Below, one piece after another: positions 23,119 to 32,162 of a stretch of 64,000 bases of DNA (positions are counted from its first letter, which is position 1; every line of letters starts with the position of its first letter). Made by a program: the position numbers and the translations under genes. Under the pieces are notes generated by a model that worked only from the letters and a program-made list of their open reading frames with translations, was not told the origin of the DNA and did not search any database. Origin of the DNA: JACCYI01 sp963828075 (lineage in GTDB: Bacteria; Actinomycetota; Thermoleophilia; Solirubrobacterales; Solirubrobacteraceae). The DNA lies in NCBI GenBank assembly GCA_963828075.1, contig CAWHDH010000021.1:2728001-2792000 (forward strand). The letters are read 5' to 3'.

Positions 23119-25281
23119 ATGAGTGCCAAGCCCTCCACCCGCGCTCATCGCCGAATGGCCATAGCGGCGCCCGCCGCCGCCTTGCCGGTCGCGGTGGCGT
23201 TCCTGGTGCTCGTCTGCCTGGCGGATGCGTGGCTCGAGGCGAGGGTCACGCTGACCGGGTTCCTCCTCTGCGCGCCGCTCGGGCTCGCTGCCGTCGACCG
23301 CCCCGGGAGGGTGACGGTGGTCGGCGTCCTGGCCTTCGCCCTCGCGCTGGTCAGCGGGTTGTGGAACGACTACTTCCTCAGCGCCGATCACATCGTGCGC
23401 ATGACGGTGGTCGGGGTCGGCGGCGCGCTCGCCGTGCTGGCCTCGCGCGCCCGCGAGGACGCGGAGGTCGCCCGCCTCGAGGCCGAGGCGGCCCACCGGG
23501 AGGCCGAGGCGGCCCGCGAGCAGTCCGAGGCGGCGCGCCTGGAGGCAGCGCGGCTGGTCGCCGAGCGCGACGCCACGCGCGAGCGGCTCGATCGCACCCT
23601 CGGCGCGCTCGCCGAGGCGGTCACCGTCCACGACCAGCGCGGCAAGACGGTCTATGCAAACGCCGCCGCCGCCCGCCTGCTGGGCCGGTCGGTGCCCGAG
23701 ATCCTCGCCGCCGAGCCGGGCGAGCTGGCCGACCGCTTCGCGATGACGCACGAGGACGGCACGCCGGTCAGGCTCTCCGAGCTCCCCGGGCGGCGCCTCG
23801 CCGCGGGCGAGGACGCCACGCCGCTGCTGACCCGCAGCGTGGTCAAGGAGACCGGCCAGGCCTACTGGCTGCTGACCAAGGCGACGGCGACGCACGACTC
23901 GACCGGCGAGCTCCTCCTGGTCAACGTCATCGAGGACGTCACCGACGCCAAGGACGCCGAGATGCGCGCGGGCTTCCTGAACACCGCGAGCGAGCTGCTC
24001 GCGTCGTCGCTGGACTACGAGCAGACGCTGCAGCGCGTCGCCCGGCTCGCGGTGCCCCGGCTGGCGGACTGGTGCGGGGTCGAGGTGGTCGACGACCACG
24101 GCGTCGGGCACCTGGTGGCGGTCGCGCACGTCGATCCGGAGAAGGTCGCGCTGGCATACCGGCTGCGTGAGCGCTATCCCACCGACCCCGATGAGGCGAC
24201 CGGGGTCCCGGCCGTGCTGCGCAGCGGCAAGCCGGAGCTGTATCCGAGCATCTCTGACGAGATGCTGGTGGCGACGGCGCGCGACGAGGAGCACCTCGAG
24301 ATCGCCCGGGCGCTGCAGATCCGGTCGGTGATGGTCGTCCCCATGAAGGTCGGCGATCGCGTCATCGGAGCCGTCACGTTCGTGGCCGCCGAGCTGGTGG
24401 GCGCCTACGATGAGAACGATCTCGCGTTCGCCGAGGAGGTCGCGCGGCGGGCCGCGACGGCGGTGGAGAACGCTCGCCTGTACACCGAGCGCTCGGAGAT
24501 CGCCCACATGCTCCAGCAGAGCCTGCTGCCGCACCAGCTTCCGGAGGTCGAAGGCTGGAAGACCGCGGCGCTCTACCGGCCCGGCGACGTGTCCAGCGAG
24601 GTGGGCGGCGACTTCTACGACCTGTTCCGCACCCGGGAGGGCGTGGTCGTGGTGCTCGGCGACGTGACCGGCAAGGGCGTGGCCGCCGCCGCGCTCACCT
24701 CGCTGGCGCGGCACACCGCGCGCACCGCGGCGCTCATGGGCATGGCACCCCGAGAGGTGCTCTCGCTGCTCAACCGGGTCCTGCGCGAGGAGCCCGACCT
24801 GTCCCTCGTGACGGTCGTCTGCGCGCAGTTCCAGCTGACCGGGACGGCGGCGCGCATGACCTCGGCGTCGGCGGGGCATCCGCTGCCGCTGCGCTGCCGG
24901 TCCGGCGCGCCGCCGGGGCCGCTCGGCGTCCCGGGCGTGCTTCTGGGCGCCGTCGACGACGGCGACTGGGAGCAGACCGACCACGACCTGCCCGTCGGCG
25001 ACACCATCCTCTTCTACACCGATGGCGTGCCCGACACGCCCGGCGTCGACGGCCGTTTCGACGAGGAGGGCCTGATCGCCGCCCTCACCGGGGCGCCGAC
25101 CGAGCCCGAGTGCCTCATCACGGCGGTCGACACGGCGCGCCGCGACTTCCAGAGCGGAACGGTCGTCGACGACACGGCCATGCTCGCGATCCAGTTCGTC
25201 GGCGTCGCCGGGCACCGCGACGGAGACGGCGGCGGCTCGCGCCCGGTCGCTTTCCCCCGCGCGACCGATCCGCCTCGCTAG
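23119..25281 (+). CDS. Membrane-anchored PAS-GAF-SpoIIE (PP2C) phosphatase
   Basis: About 720 residues. Two to three N-terminal hydrophobic helices (~13-105), an Ala/Glu-rich coiled coil (110-155, repeated EAEAAxxEAEAA), a PAS domain (~155-275, ending LLLVNVIEDVTDAK), a GAF domain (~285-440) and a SpoIIE/PPM phosphatase domain (~465-690). The latter shows the metal motifs GDVSSEVGGDFYD, LGDVTGKGVAAA and, late, YTDGVPD plus DDTAMLA. Such proteins dephosphorylate anti-sigma-factor antagonists and so turn stress or light signals into sigma-factor release. No partner gene lies next to it. Start is uncertain: ATG 23119 is chosen; a GTG at 23062 is in frame. Confidence 0.88.
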   Translation: MSAKPSTRAHRRMAIAAPAAALPVAVAFLVLVCLADAWLEARVTLTGFLLCAPLGLAAVDRPGRVTVVGVLAFALALVSGLWNDYFLSADHIVRMTVVGVGGALAVLASRAREDAEVARLEAEAAHREAEAAREQSEAARLEAARLVAERDATRERLDRTLGALAEAVTVHDQRGKTVYANAAAARLLGRSVPEILAAEPGELADRFAMTHEDGTPVRLSELPGRRLAAGEDATPLLTRSVVKETGQAYWLLTKATATHDSTGELLLVNVIEDVTDAKDAEMRAGFLNTASELLASSLDYEQTLQRVARLAVPRLADWCGVEVVDDHGVGHLVAVAHVDPEKVALAYRLRERYPTDPDEATGVPAVLRSGKPELYPSISDEMLVATARDEEHLEIARALQIRSVMVVPMKVGDRVIGAVTFVAAELVGAYDENDLAFAEEVARRAATAVENARLYTERSEIAHMLQQSLLPHQLPEVEGWKTAALYRPGDVSSEVGGDFYDLFRTREGVVVVLGDVTGKGVAAAALTSLARHTARTAALMGMAPREVLSLLNRVLREEPDLSLVTVVCAQFQLTGTAARMTSASAGHPLPLRCRSGAPPGPLGVPGVLLGAVDDGDWEQTDHDLPVGDTILFYTDGVPDTPGVDGRFDEEGLIAALTGAPTEPECLITAVDTARRDFQSGTVVDDTAMLAIQFVGVAGHRDGDGGGSRPVAFPRATDPPR

Positions 25282-25455
25282 GCTGCGCGCAGCGAGTGGG
25301 ACGGGCCGCCTGGTGTGGAACGTCCCGGGCGCCGGCATTCTTCGCGTACGGTCAGCTCCGCGCCACGCTCCTCAGGAGAGCCTGGACCGGCCTCTCCCGC
25401 GCTCATCAACCGCAGCGGGCCGGCCGCAGCGGCCGACCGGTCAGGACGAGAGGGT

Positions 25456-25887
25456 ATGAGCGACACCGTTGCACGCGCCACCGTGGCGCCGACGCACGAA
25501 CCGGAGCGCAGTCTTCTGCAGGACGTCTCGAACGAGATGGTCCGGCTCTTCAAGGAGCAGTTCGGCCGCGGTCCGACGAAGGCGCGGACCAACTGGGCCG
25601 GGCCGGACGCGCTGGTCTGCGTCCTCGAGGACACCCTCACGCCCGCCGAGCGCAACCTCGCCCGGATGGGGGAGTTCCAGCGCCTTCGGGACACCCGCCA
25701 GTTCTTCCAGTACGCGACCGTCCAGGAGTTCTGCGAGCCGATCGAGCGGATCACGGGCCGCAAGGTGCGCTCGTTCCACTCGAGCGTCGACCCCGAGGCC
25801 GGCGGCACGGCGGTCGAGGTCTTCATCCTGCACCCGATGGGCTCCGACGCGGTGTCCCGGGGCGAGCTGTCGATCCGCCTGAGCTGA
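25456..25887 (+). CDS. DUF2294-domain protein
   Basis: A 143-residue soluble protein. LLQDVSNEMVRLFKEQFGRGPTKART is the DUF2294 opening, followed by DALVCVLEDTLTPAERNL, an RQFFQYATVQEFCEPIERITGRKV helix, and a closing strand with AVEVFIL. The family is common in Firmicutes and actinobacteria and its role is not established. ATG 25456 has GAGAGGG just upstream; a longer in-frame start at 25315 has no such site. It stands alone between the phosphatase and a VOC gene. The 174 bp upstream holds no clear promoter or element. Confidence 0.82.
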   Translation: MSDTVARATVAPTHEPERSLLQDVSNEMVRLFKEQFGRGPTKARTNWAGPDALVCVLEDTLTPAERNLARMGEFQRLRDTRQFFQYATVQEFCEPIERITGRKVRSFHSSVDPEAGGTAVEVFILHPMGSDAVSRGELSIRLS

Positions 25888-26042
25888 CCGGAGGAAGCAA
25901 GCGACGGGTTCGACCTCGCCGGCAACCCGAAGTGGGCGCCCGTGGGCACAGGCGTTGTCGACCCGCCGCCTGGGACCGGCCTACCCGTTCGACGTGGGTT
26001 GAGACCCCTACCGCCGCGACGTCCGCGCGGCGATATCGGCGT

Positions 26043-26048
26043 TAGGCT
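26043..26048 (+). promoter_or_regulatory. TAGGCT -10-like box, leaderless VOC gene
   Basis: TAGGCT ends seven bases before ATG 26056, again too close for a ribosome-binding site. No -35 match is seen. Confidence 0.45.
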
Positions 26049-26055
26049 CCCGGCC

Positions 26056-26409
26056 ATGATCACCAAGCTGGACTACATCGCGGTCCCGTCGACGAACGCC
26101 GAGGCCGCGAAGGCGTTCTACGTGGACACGCTGGGGCTGCGGCCCGACGACAACGGGGCGACCGAGGTCTGGGTCGGTGAGACCTGTCTCAGCATCTGGG
26201 AGCCGGCGACGTTCGGCATGGAGTTCGCGCCGCAGAAGAACGCGCACATCGCCCTGCACGTCGACGATGTGGGGGCGGCGCGCGCCGAGCTCGAGGGCAA
26301 GGGCATCGAGTTCTTCGGCGAGACCATGGACACCGGGGTGTGCCACATGGCCTTCTTCACCGATCCGGACGGCAACGACCTCATGCTCCACAACCGCTAC
26401 GCGCCGTAG
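26056..26409 (+). CDS. Single-domain VOC (glyoxalase-fold) protein
   Basis: A 117-residue protein: KLDYIAVPSTNAEAAKAFYVDTLGL opens it (VOC strand-helix), IALHVDDVGAARAELEGKGIEF is the middle strand, and FFTDPDGNDLMLHNRY ends it. This matches small VOC proteins annotated as glyoxalase/dioxygenase-like; His and Glu residues that might hold a metal are present (HIALHVDD, DLMLHN) but the set is incomplete, so no reaction is assigned. It is a one-gene unit ended by the strong hairpin at 26428-26455. Confidence 0.87.
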   Translation: MITKLDYIAVPSTNAEAAKAFYVDTLGLRPDDNGATEVWVGETCLSIWEPATFGMEFAPQKNAHIALHVDDVGAARAELEGKGIEFFGETMDTGVCHMAFFTDPDGNDLMLHNRYAP

Positions 26410-26419
26410 GGCTGAGCCG

Positions 26420-26460
26420 CGGCGGAAGGGCTCTCCGGGTCGCTCCGGAGAGCCCGCCGC
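26420..26460. terminator. Bidirectional hairpin terminator between convergent genes
   Basis: GGGCTCTCCGG (26428-26438) and CCGGAGAGCCC (26445-26455) make a perfect 11-bp stem with a GTCGCT loop; GGCGG and CCGCC extend it. It serves the VOC gene (+) and the START-domain gene (-). Confidence 0.8.
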
Positions 26461-26467
26461 CGTCTCT

Positions 26468-27187
26468 CTACGCGTAGACCCCGTCCAGCCACGCCTTGAG
26501 CACCGCTTCGCTCTTCACGGCGTCGACGTAGCCGCGGAACAGGTGCGCGCTCATCCCGACGACGCCGCCGTAGTGGTTGCGGCCGAAGAAGCGCCACAGG
26601 CCGTCGGCATCGCGGATGCCGAGGAACTCCGGGGTGGAGTAGTCGATGACGCCGTCCAGTGTGCCGGCGCCGCCGAGCTTGGCGTGGACCTCGTCGCCGA
26701 CTCCGGCGTCCGCGGGGATGCCGAGGGCCGCGCGCAGCGTGTCCATCGCGTCGGGGGTTCCGGCGGTCTCGGGACCCTCGATGCCGGCCGACGGCTGGCC
26801 GACATACGTGACCGGGCGGCCGTTGAAGTGCTCGAGGTACTGCCCGAGGGTGTGGAGGTAGAAGTCCGTGTGGCCGCCGATGGCGTCGTACTGGTCCTCC
26901 CACTCGTCGGCGAGGATCCCGCTGTGGACGTAGCGCAGGTGCGCCGTGCCGCCGTCGCGGGCCTCGATCGCGTAGTCGAGGGCGTTGAAGGTCCCGTCCG
27001 GTGAATCGATCCGGATCACCAGGCGGTTCGGTGGGTCCCAGGTCTCGATCGGCCCGCCCGCGCCGGTGGGCGGCGCTTCCCCCGTCGGGAACTGCCAGGC
27101 CGCGGAATCAGCGGTGATCGCCGTCCACACGTCGTCCGGGGCGGCGGGCAGGTCGACCTCGCGGCTGATCTCGAATGCACGGCTCAT
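26468..27187 (-). CDS. SRPBCC (START/AHSA1-like) domain protein
   Basis: 239 residues. The first 140 follow the AHSA1 pattern: FEISREVDLPAAPDDVWTAIT, then a WDPPNRLVIRI strand and a C-terminal helix HTDFYLHTLGQYLEHF. The remaining 90 residues (TMDTLR-like helix, FFGRNHYGGVVGMSAHLFRGY) look like a second, partial hydrophobic-pocket domain. AHSA1-type proteins bind hydrophobic ligands; with an adjacent ArsR repressor this pair is common in actinobacteria and probably answers to a small hydrophobic molecule. Start ATG overlaps the ArsR stop (ATGA), so the two are coupled. Confidence 0.85.
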   Translation of the reverse strand: MSRAFEISREVDLPAAPDDVWTAITADSAAWQFPTGEAPPTGAGGPIETWDPPNRLVIRIDSPDGTFNALDYAIEARDGGTAHLRYVHSGILADEWEDQYDAIGGHTDFYLHTLGQYLEHFNGRPVTYVGQPSAGIEGPETAGTPDAMDTLRAALGIPADAGVGDEVHAKLGGAGTLDGVIDYSTPEFLGIRDADGLWRFFGRNHYGGVVGMSAHLFRGYVDAVKSEAVLKAWLDGVYA

Positions 27188-27783
27188 GACGCGGGCTCCT
27201 TCGTGTTGGTGATGGTGGGGTGCAGGGCGACGACGAACCGGTGGGGACGACCGCCGGGGGCGGCCTCGTCGTGGTACTTGGCGACCAGGCCGTTGACGGC
27301 CTCCGCCAGCTCGACGGCGAACGCGGCGCGGTCCTTGGCGGACGCGAACCGCACTTCGCTGTCGATGCCGAGGGTCGCGAGCGGCTTGCCGGCCGCGCTC
27401 GCCCCGGTGATGAGCTCACCGACCTCGCGGACCAGGCGCCCGGCGACCGCGAGCAGCCAGCGCGCGGAGCGCTGGTCCGGCGCGCGTGACGGATCCGGCG
27501 CGACCGCCGACAGGGCGCTCGGCGAGATCACGTAGGCGGCGGCCGTCGCCTGGAGCACGCGTTCGGTGCAGTTGCCCTTGCGGCGCTCCTCGACGAGCTC
27601 CACCAGACCATGGCGCTCCAGCGCCCGCAGGTGGTAGTTCGCCTTCTGGCGGGTCAGCCCGACGCGCGCCGCGAGCGTGCTGGCGGACCCGGGCTCCGCC
27701 AGCTCGCCGAGCAGGCGGGCGCGGATCGGATCCAGCGACGCCTCGGCGGCGGCGGGGTCTTCGATGACGGTGACGTCGAACAC
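27184..27783 (-). CDS. ArsR-family winged-helix regulator
   Basis: 199 residues with an N-terminal winged HTH: DPIRARLLGELAEPGSASTLA, then RVGLTRQKANYHLRALERHGLVEL (recognition helix plus wing), as in the HTH_20/ArsR-type regulators paired with SRPBCC proteins. No metal-binding Cys pair of classical ArsR proteins is seen. The C-terminal part (110-199) is helical and may be the ligand or dimer region. GTG 27783 is used. An inverted repeat ACCGACAAC/GTTGTCGGT lies 15-54 bases upstream, a good autoregulatory operator candidate. Confidence 0.88.
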   Translation of the reverse strand: MFDVTVIEDPAAAEASLDPIRARLLGELAEPGSASTLAARVGLTRQKANYHLRALERHGLVELVEERRKGNCTERVLQATAAAYVISPSALSAVAPDPSRAPDQRSARWLLAVAGRLVREVGELITGASAAGKPLATLGIDSEVRFASAKDRAAFAVELAEAVNGLVAKYHDEAAPGGRPHRFVVALHPTITNTKEPAS

Positions 27784-27797
27784 GGGCGCAGCATGTC

Positions 27798-27837
27798 ACC
27801 GACAACTATTCTTGTCAAGCACATTTCTGTTGTCGGT
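27798..27837 (-). promoter_or_regulatory. Inverted repeat, likely operator of the ArsR-type regulator
   Basis: ACCGACAAC (27798-27806) and GTTGTCGGT (27829-27837) are perfect complements 22 bp apart; flanking bases also partly match. An AT-rich tract in the middle (TATTCTTGTCAAGCACAT) looks like the promoter core. Confidence 0.55.
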
Positions 27838-27873
27838 CGCGAGCAAGCGAGCAGCGGCAGCGGGAGCAACGAA

Positions 27874-27898
27874 AAGGGGCGCCCGCTGGGCGCCCCTT
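27874..27898 (-). terminator. Rho-independent terminator of nrdJ
   Basis: AAGGGGCGCCC (27874-27884), GCT loop, GGGCGCCCCTT (27888-27898). On the minus strand the stem is followed by a CCCCTTTTC tract, the orientation expected for the nrdJ message that ends at 27943. Confidence 0.85.
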
Positions 27899-27942
27899 CG
27901 CTGCGGTCTCGCGAGACCGCGTCAACGATGTCCTCGGGCGGA

Positions 27943-30900
27943 TCAGCCGCAGCCGGTGTTGTTGCCGCAGCTCGAGCACGTGTAGCACGAGCCGGTGCGC
28001 TGCATCATGCCGCCGCACTGGTTGCAGGCGGGCCCGAGGTCCAGCCCGCGCAGGACGGCGGGCCGCGACGGCGGGGTGTCGGTGAGCGCGGCGGTGGGGG
28101 GCACCGGCTCGGGGTCGGTATCGGTCGGGGTCAGCGCCGGCGCGGCGGTGGCCCCGCCGTTGCCGCCGTTGCTCGGGCCCGTGGAGTCGCCGGCGGCGGA
28201 CTGGGCGGTCTCCTCGCCCATCTTGCGGGCGCGCACCGCGGGGGTGAGGATGCCGAGGTCCTCCTGAACGTCGGCGCCGAGGAACCGCGACGCGAGCCAG
28301 CGCATGATGTAGTCGGGCATCGACTTCGCGAACGGGATCTCCGGGTTCTGGGTGATCCCCTCCGGCTCGAAGCGCATGTAGGCGAACTTGCGCACGAGCG
28401 TCTCGAGCGGCACGCCGTACTGCAGCGCGATCGAGATCGACGTCGCGAACGAGTTCATCATGCCGCGCAGCGTCGAGCCCTCCTTGCCGATGTCGGTGAG
28501 GAAGATCTCGCCCACGGTGCCGTCGTCGTACATGCCGGCCGTGATGTAGCCCTCGTGGCCGCCGAGCGAGAACTTGTGGGTGATCGACTTGCGCTCGCGC
28601 GGCATCCGCCGGCGCTTGGGCTCTGAGTCCGAGCGCTGCTTGGCCAGCGCCGCCTCGACCGCCTTCTCGAGGTCCGCATCGGTGTGGCCCTGCACGATGA
28701 CCGTGGGGGCCGGGTCCTCGTCCTTGGAGTCCTGCGCGTCGGTGCGCAGTGCCTGCGCGGTCTTCGAGCCGTCGCGGTAGATCGCCAGCGCCTTGACGCC
28801 GAGGCGCCAGGCCTCGATGTAGGCGTCGGCGATGTCCTCGACCGTCGAGTCCTGCGGCATGTTCACCGTCTTGGAGATCGCGCCCGAGAGGAACGGCTGG
28901 ACCGCGCCCATCATCTTGATGTGGCCGTCGGAAGAGATCGCGCGCTCGCCGACGGCGACGTCGAAGACCTCGAGGTGCGCATCGGCCAGGCCGGGGGCGC
29001 CGAGGATCGTGCCGTGCTCGTCGATGTAGGCGACGATCTGTTCGATCGCGGCGTCGTCGTAGCCGATCGTCGCCAGCGCCATCGGCACGGTGCGGTTGAC
29101 GATCGTCATCGTCCCGCCGCCGACGAGCTCCTTGTACTTCACCAGAGAGAAGTCGGGCTCGACGCCGGTCGTGTCGCAGTCCATCAGGAACGAGATCGTC
29201 CCCGTCGGCGCGAGCACGGTCGCCTGCGCGTTGCGGTAGCCGTAGAGCTCGCCGAGCGCGACGGCCTCGTTCCAGCACTCGCGCGACGCGGCGAGCAACT
29301 CGGTGTCGGCGCAGCTCGTGTCCGGGATCGCGTAGGACGCGTCGCGGTGCATCCGCATGACGTTGTTGTGCGCCTCGCGGTTGGAGGCGTACGCGTCGTA
29401 CGGCCCCATCGCCGCGGCGACCTTGGCCGATTGCAGGTAGCCGCGACCCGTCATCAGCGCGGTGATCGCGGCGGCGGTGCCGCGGCCCGCGTCGGAGTCG
29501 TAGGCCATGCCGTTGGACATCAGCAACGCGCCGAGGTTCGCGTAGCCGAGGCCGAGCTGGCGGAAGGCGCGCGCGTTGCGGCCGATCTCCTCCGTCGGGT
29601 AGCTCGACGGCGACACGACGATCTCCTGGGCCAGCAGCATGATGTCGACGACGTGCTCGAAGCGGCCGACGTCGAACGTGCCGTCCGGCCGGCGGAACTT
29701 CATGAGGTTGATCGACGCGAGGTTGCACGCCGAGTCGTCAACGTGCATGTACTCACTGCAGTTGGCCACGAGGACGCCGTCGACGATGTACGAGTGGTGC
29801 AGCGGCTCGGAGAGGTTGAAGACCGTCTCCTGGCCATCCGCCTCCCGGGCGGTCAGTCGCGTCCCGACCTTGGTGCGGTAGCGCCGGGTGGAGCCGAGCA
29901 GCGTTTCGAGTGCCGCCTCCTTGCGCGGGGTCGAGAAGCCGATCGCGTCCGCGAACCGCTCGAGGTCCGAACCTGTGATGCGCAGATCGAAACCCTCGCG
30001 GGTGAGGTACTGGACCGTCGAGCCGTCGGTGCGGGTGTAGGCGAACGTCGACTCACCGGCTTCGGTGGTGCGATAGATCGTCGCGCGGATGCCAAAGCCG
30101 TTGAGCAAACGCTGGGCGTCGCGCAGGAGGGCCTCGCTCCGACTGCCGAGGCCGGCATAGCGCGTCGCCTTGCCGTTGCCCTCGATCCGGGCCACGCAGC
30201 CGTCGGCTCCAAAGAGCCCGCGCAGGAAAGCCGACTGCACCTCGACCGGAGCGGCGAAGATGCTGGCCGGGACCCGCTTGTCGTGCGCCCTGCTCGGAGT
30301 CACGCCGAGCCCGGAGAAGAACTCGCGGACAGCGGAGCTGCCCACCCGAAGCTGTGTTGTTCCATTGTCCATCGCCTGCTCGGACGCGCCGCCGACGAGC
30401 TCCTCGAGAAGTGAGCGGTGCGAGGCGAGTAGGCCATCGGCGATGTCGTCGCCTCCGTAGACCCACTCCGTCCGGTACTCAGTTAGGTCGCCGTCGCCGA
30501 TCAGGTGGCCCGTCAGCTCTGCCAGGCCCTCGGACCAGTGGCGCGGGAGATCGCGCGTGACGGTCGAGCCTCCGACGCGCGAAACCGCGGGCGAAGCGAC
30601 GGCGACCGGCAGCTCCCAGCTCGCCGACGTCGCGGGAGTCGCCGTATCGTTCACATGGACGACGTCGTCGTGCGTGAGCTCCTCGGCGGCGACGTACCCT
30701 CGGTTCGTCGTCCACAGCCGGTGGTTCGGCGTGCAACGCAGCTCCTGCCCGTTGGCGAAGTGCAACCGGAGGATCGGCTTGACGCCGGTCCGCATGACAT
30801 GCAGCGGCTCGGTGGCTACAACGCCCTCGCCCTTCGGTCGGGACGCCGAGCCGTTCTCCGCGGCCGTTGCGCGGTGCGTATAGACCTCGAAGCGCTCGCC

Positions 30901-32043
30901 GTTGCTCCAGCACTCGTAAACCTCGGCGAACGGCATCAGGCCGCGGGTGGTGTGCACGCGGGCGTCGCCAGGGAAGCACGGGTTGGATGCGTTGATCCGG
31001 CCCGAGTTCGGCGACGTGTGCCACTGGTTGATCGTGGTGTCGAACTGGATGCCGGGGTCGGCGCAGCGCCAGGCGGCCTCGGCGATCTCGCGCATCAGCT
31101 CGCGCGCCGGGATCGGCTCGCCGATCGGCTCGCCGGTCTGGCGGGCGACCGTGCGCCACTCGAGGTCGTTCTCGACCGCGTGCATGAACTCGTCGGTGAC
31201 GCGGACCGAGTTGTTGGCGTTCTGGTACTGGATCGAATGGAAGCCGTCGCCGTCGATCGACATGTCGAACCCGGCGTCGCGCAGTGCAGCGGCCTTGTCC
31301 TCCTCCTTGGCCTTGCACCAGATGAACTCGCGGATGTCGGGGTGGTCGACGTCGAGGACGACCATCTTGGCCGCGCGGCGCGTCTTGCCGCCCGACTTGA
31401 TCGTGCCGGCCCACGCGTCGGCGCCGCGCATGAACGAGACCGGCCCGCTCGCCGTGCCGCCCTTGCTCAGCGGCTCCATCGACCCGCGGATCTTCGACAG
31501 GTTGATGCCCGACCCGGAGCCGCCGCGGAAGATCCTGCCCTCGCGGGTGTTCCAGTCGAGGATCGAGTCCATCGTGTCCTCGACCGAGAGGATAAAGCAC
31601 GCCGAGCATTGCGGTTGCTCTTCGAAACCGACGTTGAACCAGACGGGCGAGTTGAACGCCGCCATCTGGTGGAGCAGGATGTAGGCCAGCTCGGCCTCGA
31701 AGGCGTCGCCGTCCTCGACCGTCGCGAAATAGCCGCGCGCGCGCCCCCAGTCGGCGATCGTGCCGGCGACGCGGGCGATCATCTGCTTGACCGAGCGCTC
31801 GCGCGTCGGCGAGCTCATCTGCCCGCGGAAGTACTTCTGCGCGACGATGTTCGTCGCGTTCTGCGACCACGTCGCCGGGAACTCGACCTCGTCCTGGCGG
31901 AAGGAGCCGACCGAGGCCGTCCGCAGCTCCCACTCGACGGAGTCGAACGGGTGCACGCCGGGCTCGGTGAAGACACGCCGCACGCCGATCGCCTCCCCAC
32001 CACGGGGGTCGGAGGTGAGGGTTGTATGCGGGGTGGACTCCAT
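27943..32043 (-). CDS. nrdJ: B12-dependent class II ribonucleotide reductase with intein
   Basis: 1366 residues as encoded; removing the intein leaves about 960, normal for actinobacterial NrdJ. The enzyme reduces ribonucleotides to deoxyribonucleotides with adenosylcobalamin as radical source, with or without O2. Visible features are the redox Cys in QCSACF, the substrate loop NSPVWFNVG, GGSGSGINLSKIRG, and the catalytic NPCSE, which only forms after splicing. The C-terminal tail has CNQCGG and CYTCSSCGNNTGCG (zinc/redox Cys). ATG 32043 has GAGAGGAG about ten bases upstream; the frame could open further out, but without support. The intein (residues 356-761) interrupts the protein exactly before the thiyl-radical cysteine. 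No cobalamin riboswitch was recognised in the 120-nt leader. Confidence 0.95.
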   Translation of the reverse strand: MESTPHTTLTSDPRGGEAIGVRRVFTEPGVHPFDSVEWELRTASVGSFRQDEVEFPATWSQNATNIVAQKYFRGQMSSPTRERSVKQMIARVAGTIADWGRARGYFATVEDGDAFEAELAYILLHQMAAFNSPVWFNVGFEEQPQCSACFILSVEDTMDSILDWNTREGRIFRGGSGSGINLSKIRGSMEPLSKGGTASGPVSFMRGADAWAGTIKSGGKTRRAAKMVVLDVDHPDIREFIWCKAKEEDKAAALRDAGFDMSIDGDGFHSIQYQNANNSVRVTDEFMHAVENDLEWRTVARQTGEPIGEPIPARELMREIAEAAWRCADPGIQFDTTINQWHTSPNSGRINASNPCFPGDARVHTTRGLMPFAEVYECWSNGERFEVYTHRATAAENGSASRPKGEGVVATEPLHVMRTGVKPILRLHFANGQELRCTPNHRLWTTNRGYVAAEELTHDDVVHVNDTATPATSASWELPVAVASPAVSRVGGSTVTRDLPRHWSEGLAELTGHLIGDGDLTEYRTEWVYGGDDIADGLLASHRSLLEELVGGASEQAMDNGTTQLRVGSSAVREFFSGLGVTPSRAHDKRVPASIFAAPVEVQSAFLRGLFGADGCVARIEGNGKATRYAGLGSRSEALLRDAQRLLNGFGIRATIYRTTEAGESTFAYTRTDGSTVQYLTREGFDLRITGSDLERFADAIGFSTPRKEAALETLLGSTRRYRTKVGTRLTAREADGQETVFNLSEPLHHSYIVDGVLVANCSEYMHVDDSACNLASINLMKFRRPDGTFDVGRFEHVVDIMLLAQEIVVSPSSYPTEEIGRNARAFRQLGLGYANLGALLMSNGMAYDSDAGRGTAAAITALMTGRGYLQSAKVAAAMGPYDAYASNREAHNNVMRMHRDASYAIPDTSCADTELLAASRECWNEAVALGELYGYRNAQATVLAPTGTISFLMDCDTTGVEPDFSLVKYKELVGGGTMTIVNRTVPMALATIGYDDAAIEQIVAYIDEHGTILGAPGLADAHLEVFDVAVGERAISSDGHIKMMGAVQPFLSGAISKTVNMPQDSTVEDIADAYIEAWRLGVKALAIYRDGSKTAQALRTDAQDSKDEDPAPTVIVQGHTDADLEKAVEAALAKQRSDSEPKRRRMPRERKSITHKFSLGGHEGYITAGMYDDGTVGEIFLTDIGKEGSTLRGMMNSFATSISIALQYGVPLETLVRKFAYMRFEPEGITQNPEIPFAKSMPDYIMRWLASRFLGADVQEDLGILTPAVRARKMGEETAQSAAGDSTGPSNGGNGGATAAPALTPTDTDPEPVPPTAALTDTPPSRPAVLRGLDLGPACNQCGGMMQRTGSCYTCSSCGNNTGCG
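29761..30978 (-). mobile_element. Intein with LAGLIDADG-type homing endonuclease inside NrdJ
   Basis: Residues 356-761 of the precursor (406 aa). The N-terminal splice block starts with Cys356 in CFPGDARVHTTRG; block B has CTPNHRLW with the assisting Thr and His. The endonuclease carries two dodecapeptide-like motifs, LTGHLIGDGDL and LRGLFGADGCV, each with the Gly-Asp-Gly or Ala-Asp-Gly acid, so it may still be active. The C-terminal end is HHSYIVDGVLVAN followed by Cys762. The penultimate residue is Ala where most inteins have His, a variant seen in some RIR1/NrdJ-type inteins. The first C-extein residue is the enzyme's own catalytic cysteine. Confidence 0.93.
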
Positions 32044-32162
32044 CTGCTTGCGCTCCTCTCGTCGGCGCGCTGATCGCACCGGCATTGCTTCATTGGGGGT
32101 TGAGGAGGATCCCGCGAGGGCCGGACGGAACGGGGGTGGTGTGGTCGCTCCGTGCGGCATTA

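Noticed and set aside
25282..25455. ECF-sigma promoter (GGAAC near 25317)
   Set aside because: The distance from GGAAC to the nearest CGTA is about 23 bp, too long for a -35/-10 pair.
27815..29728. Long second minus-strand frame inside nrdJ (637 codons)
   Set aside because: Arg/Pro-rich shadow in another frame of a clearly coding gene.
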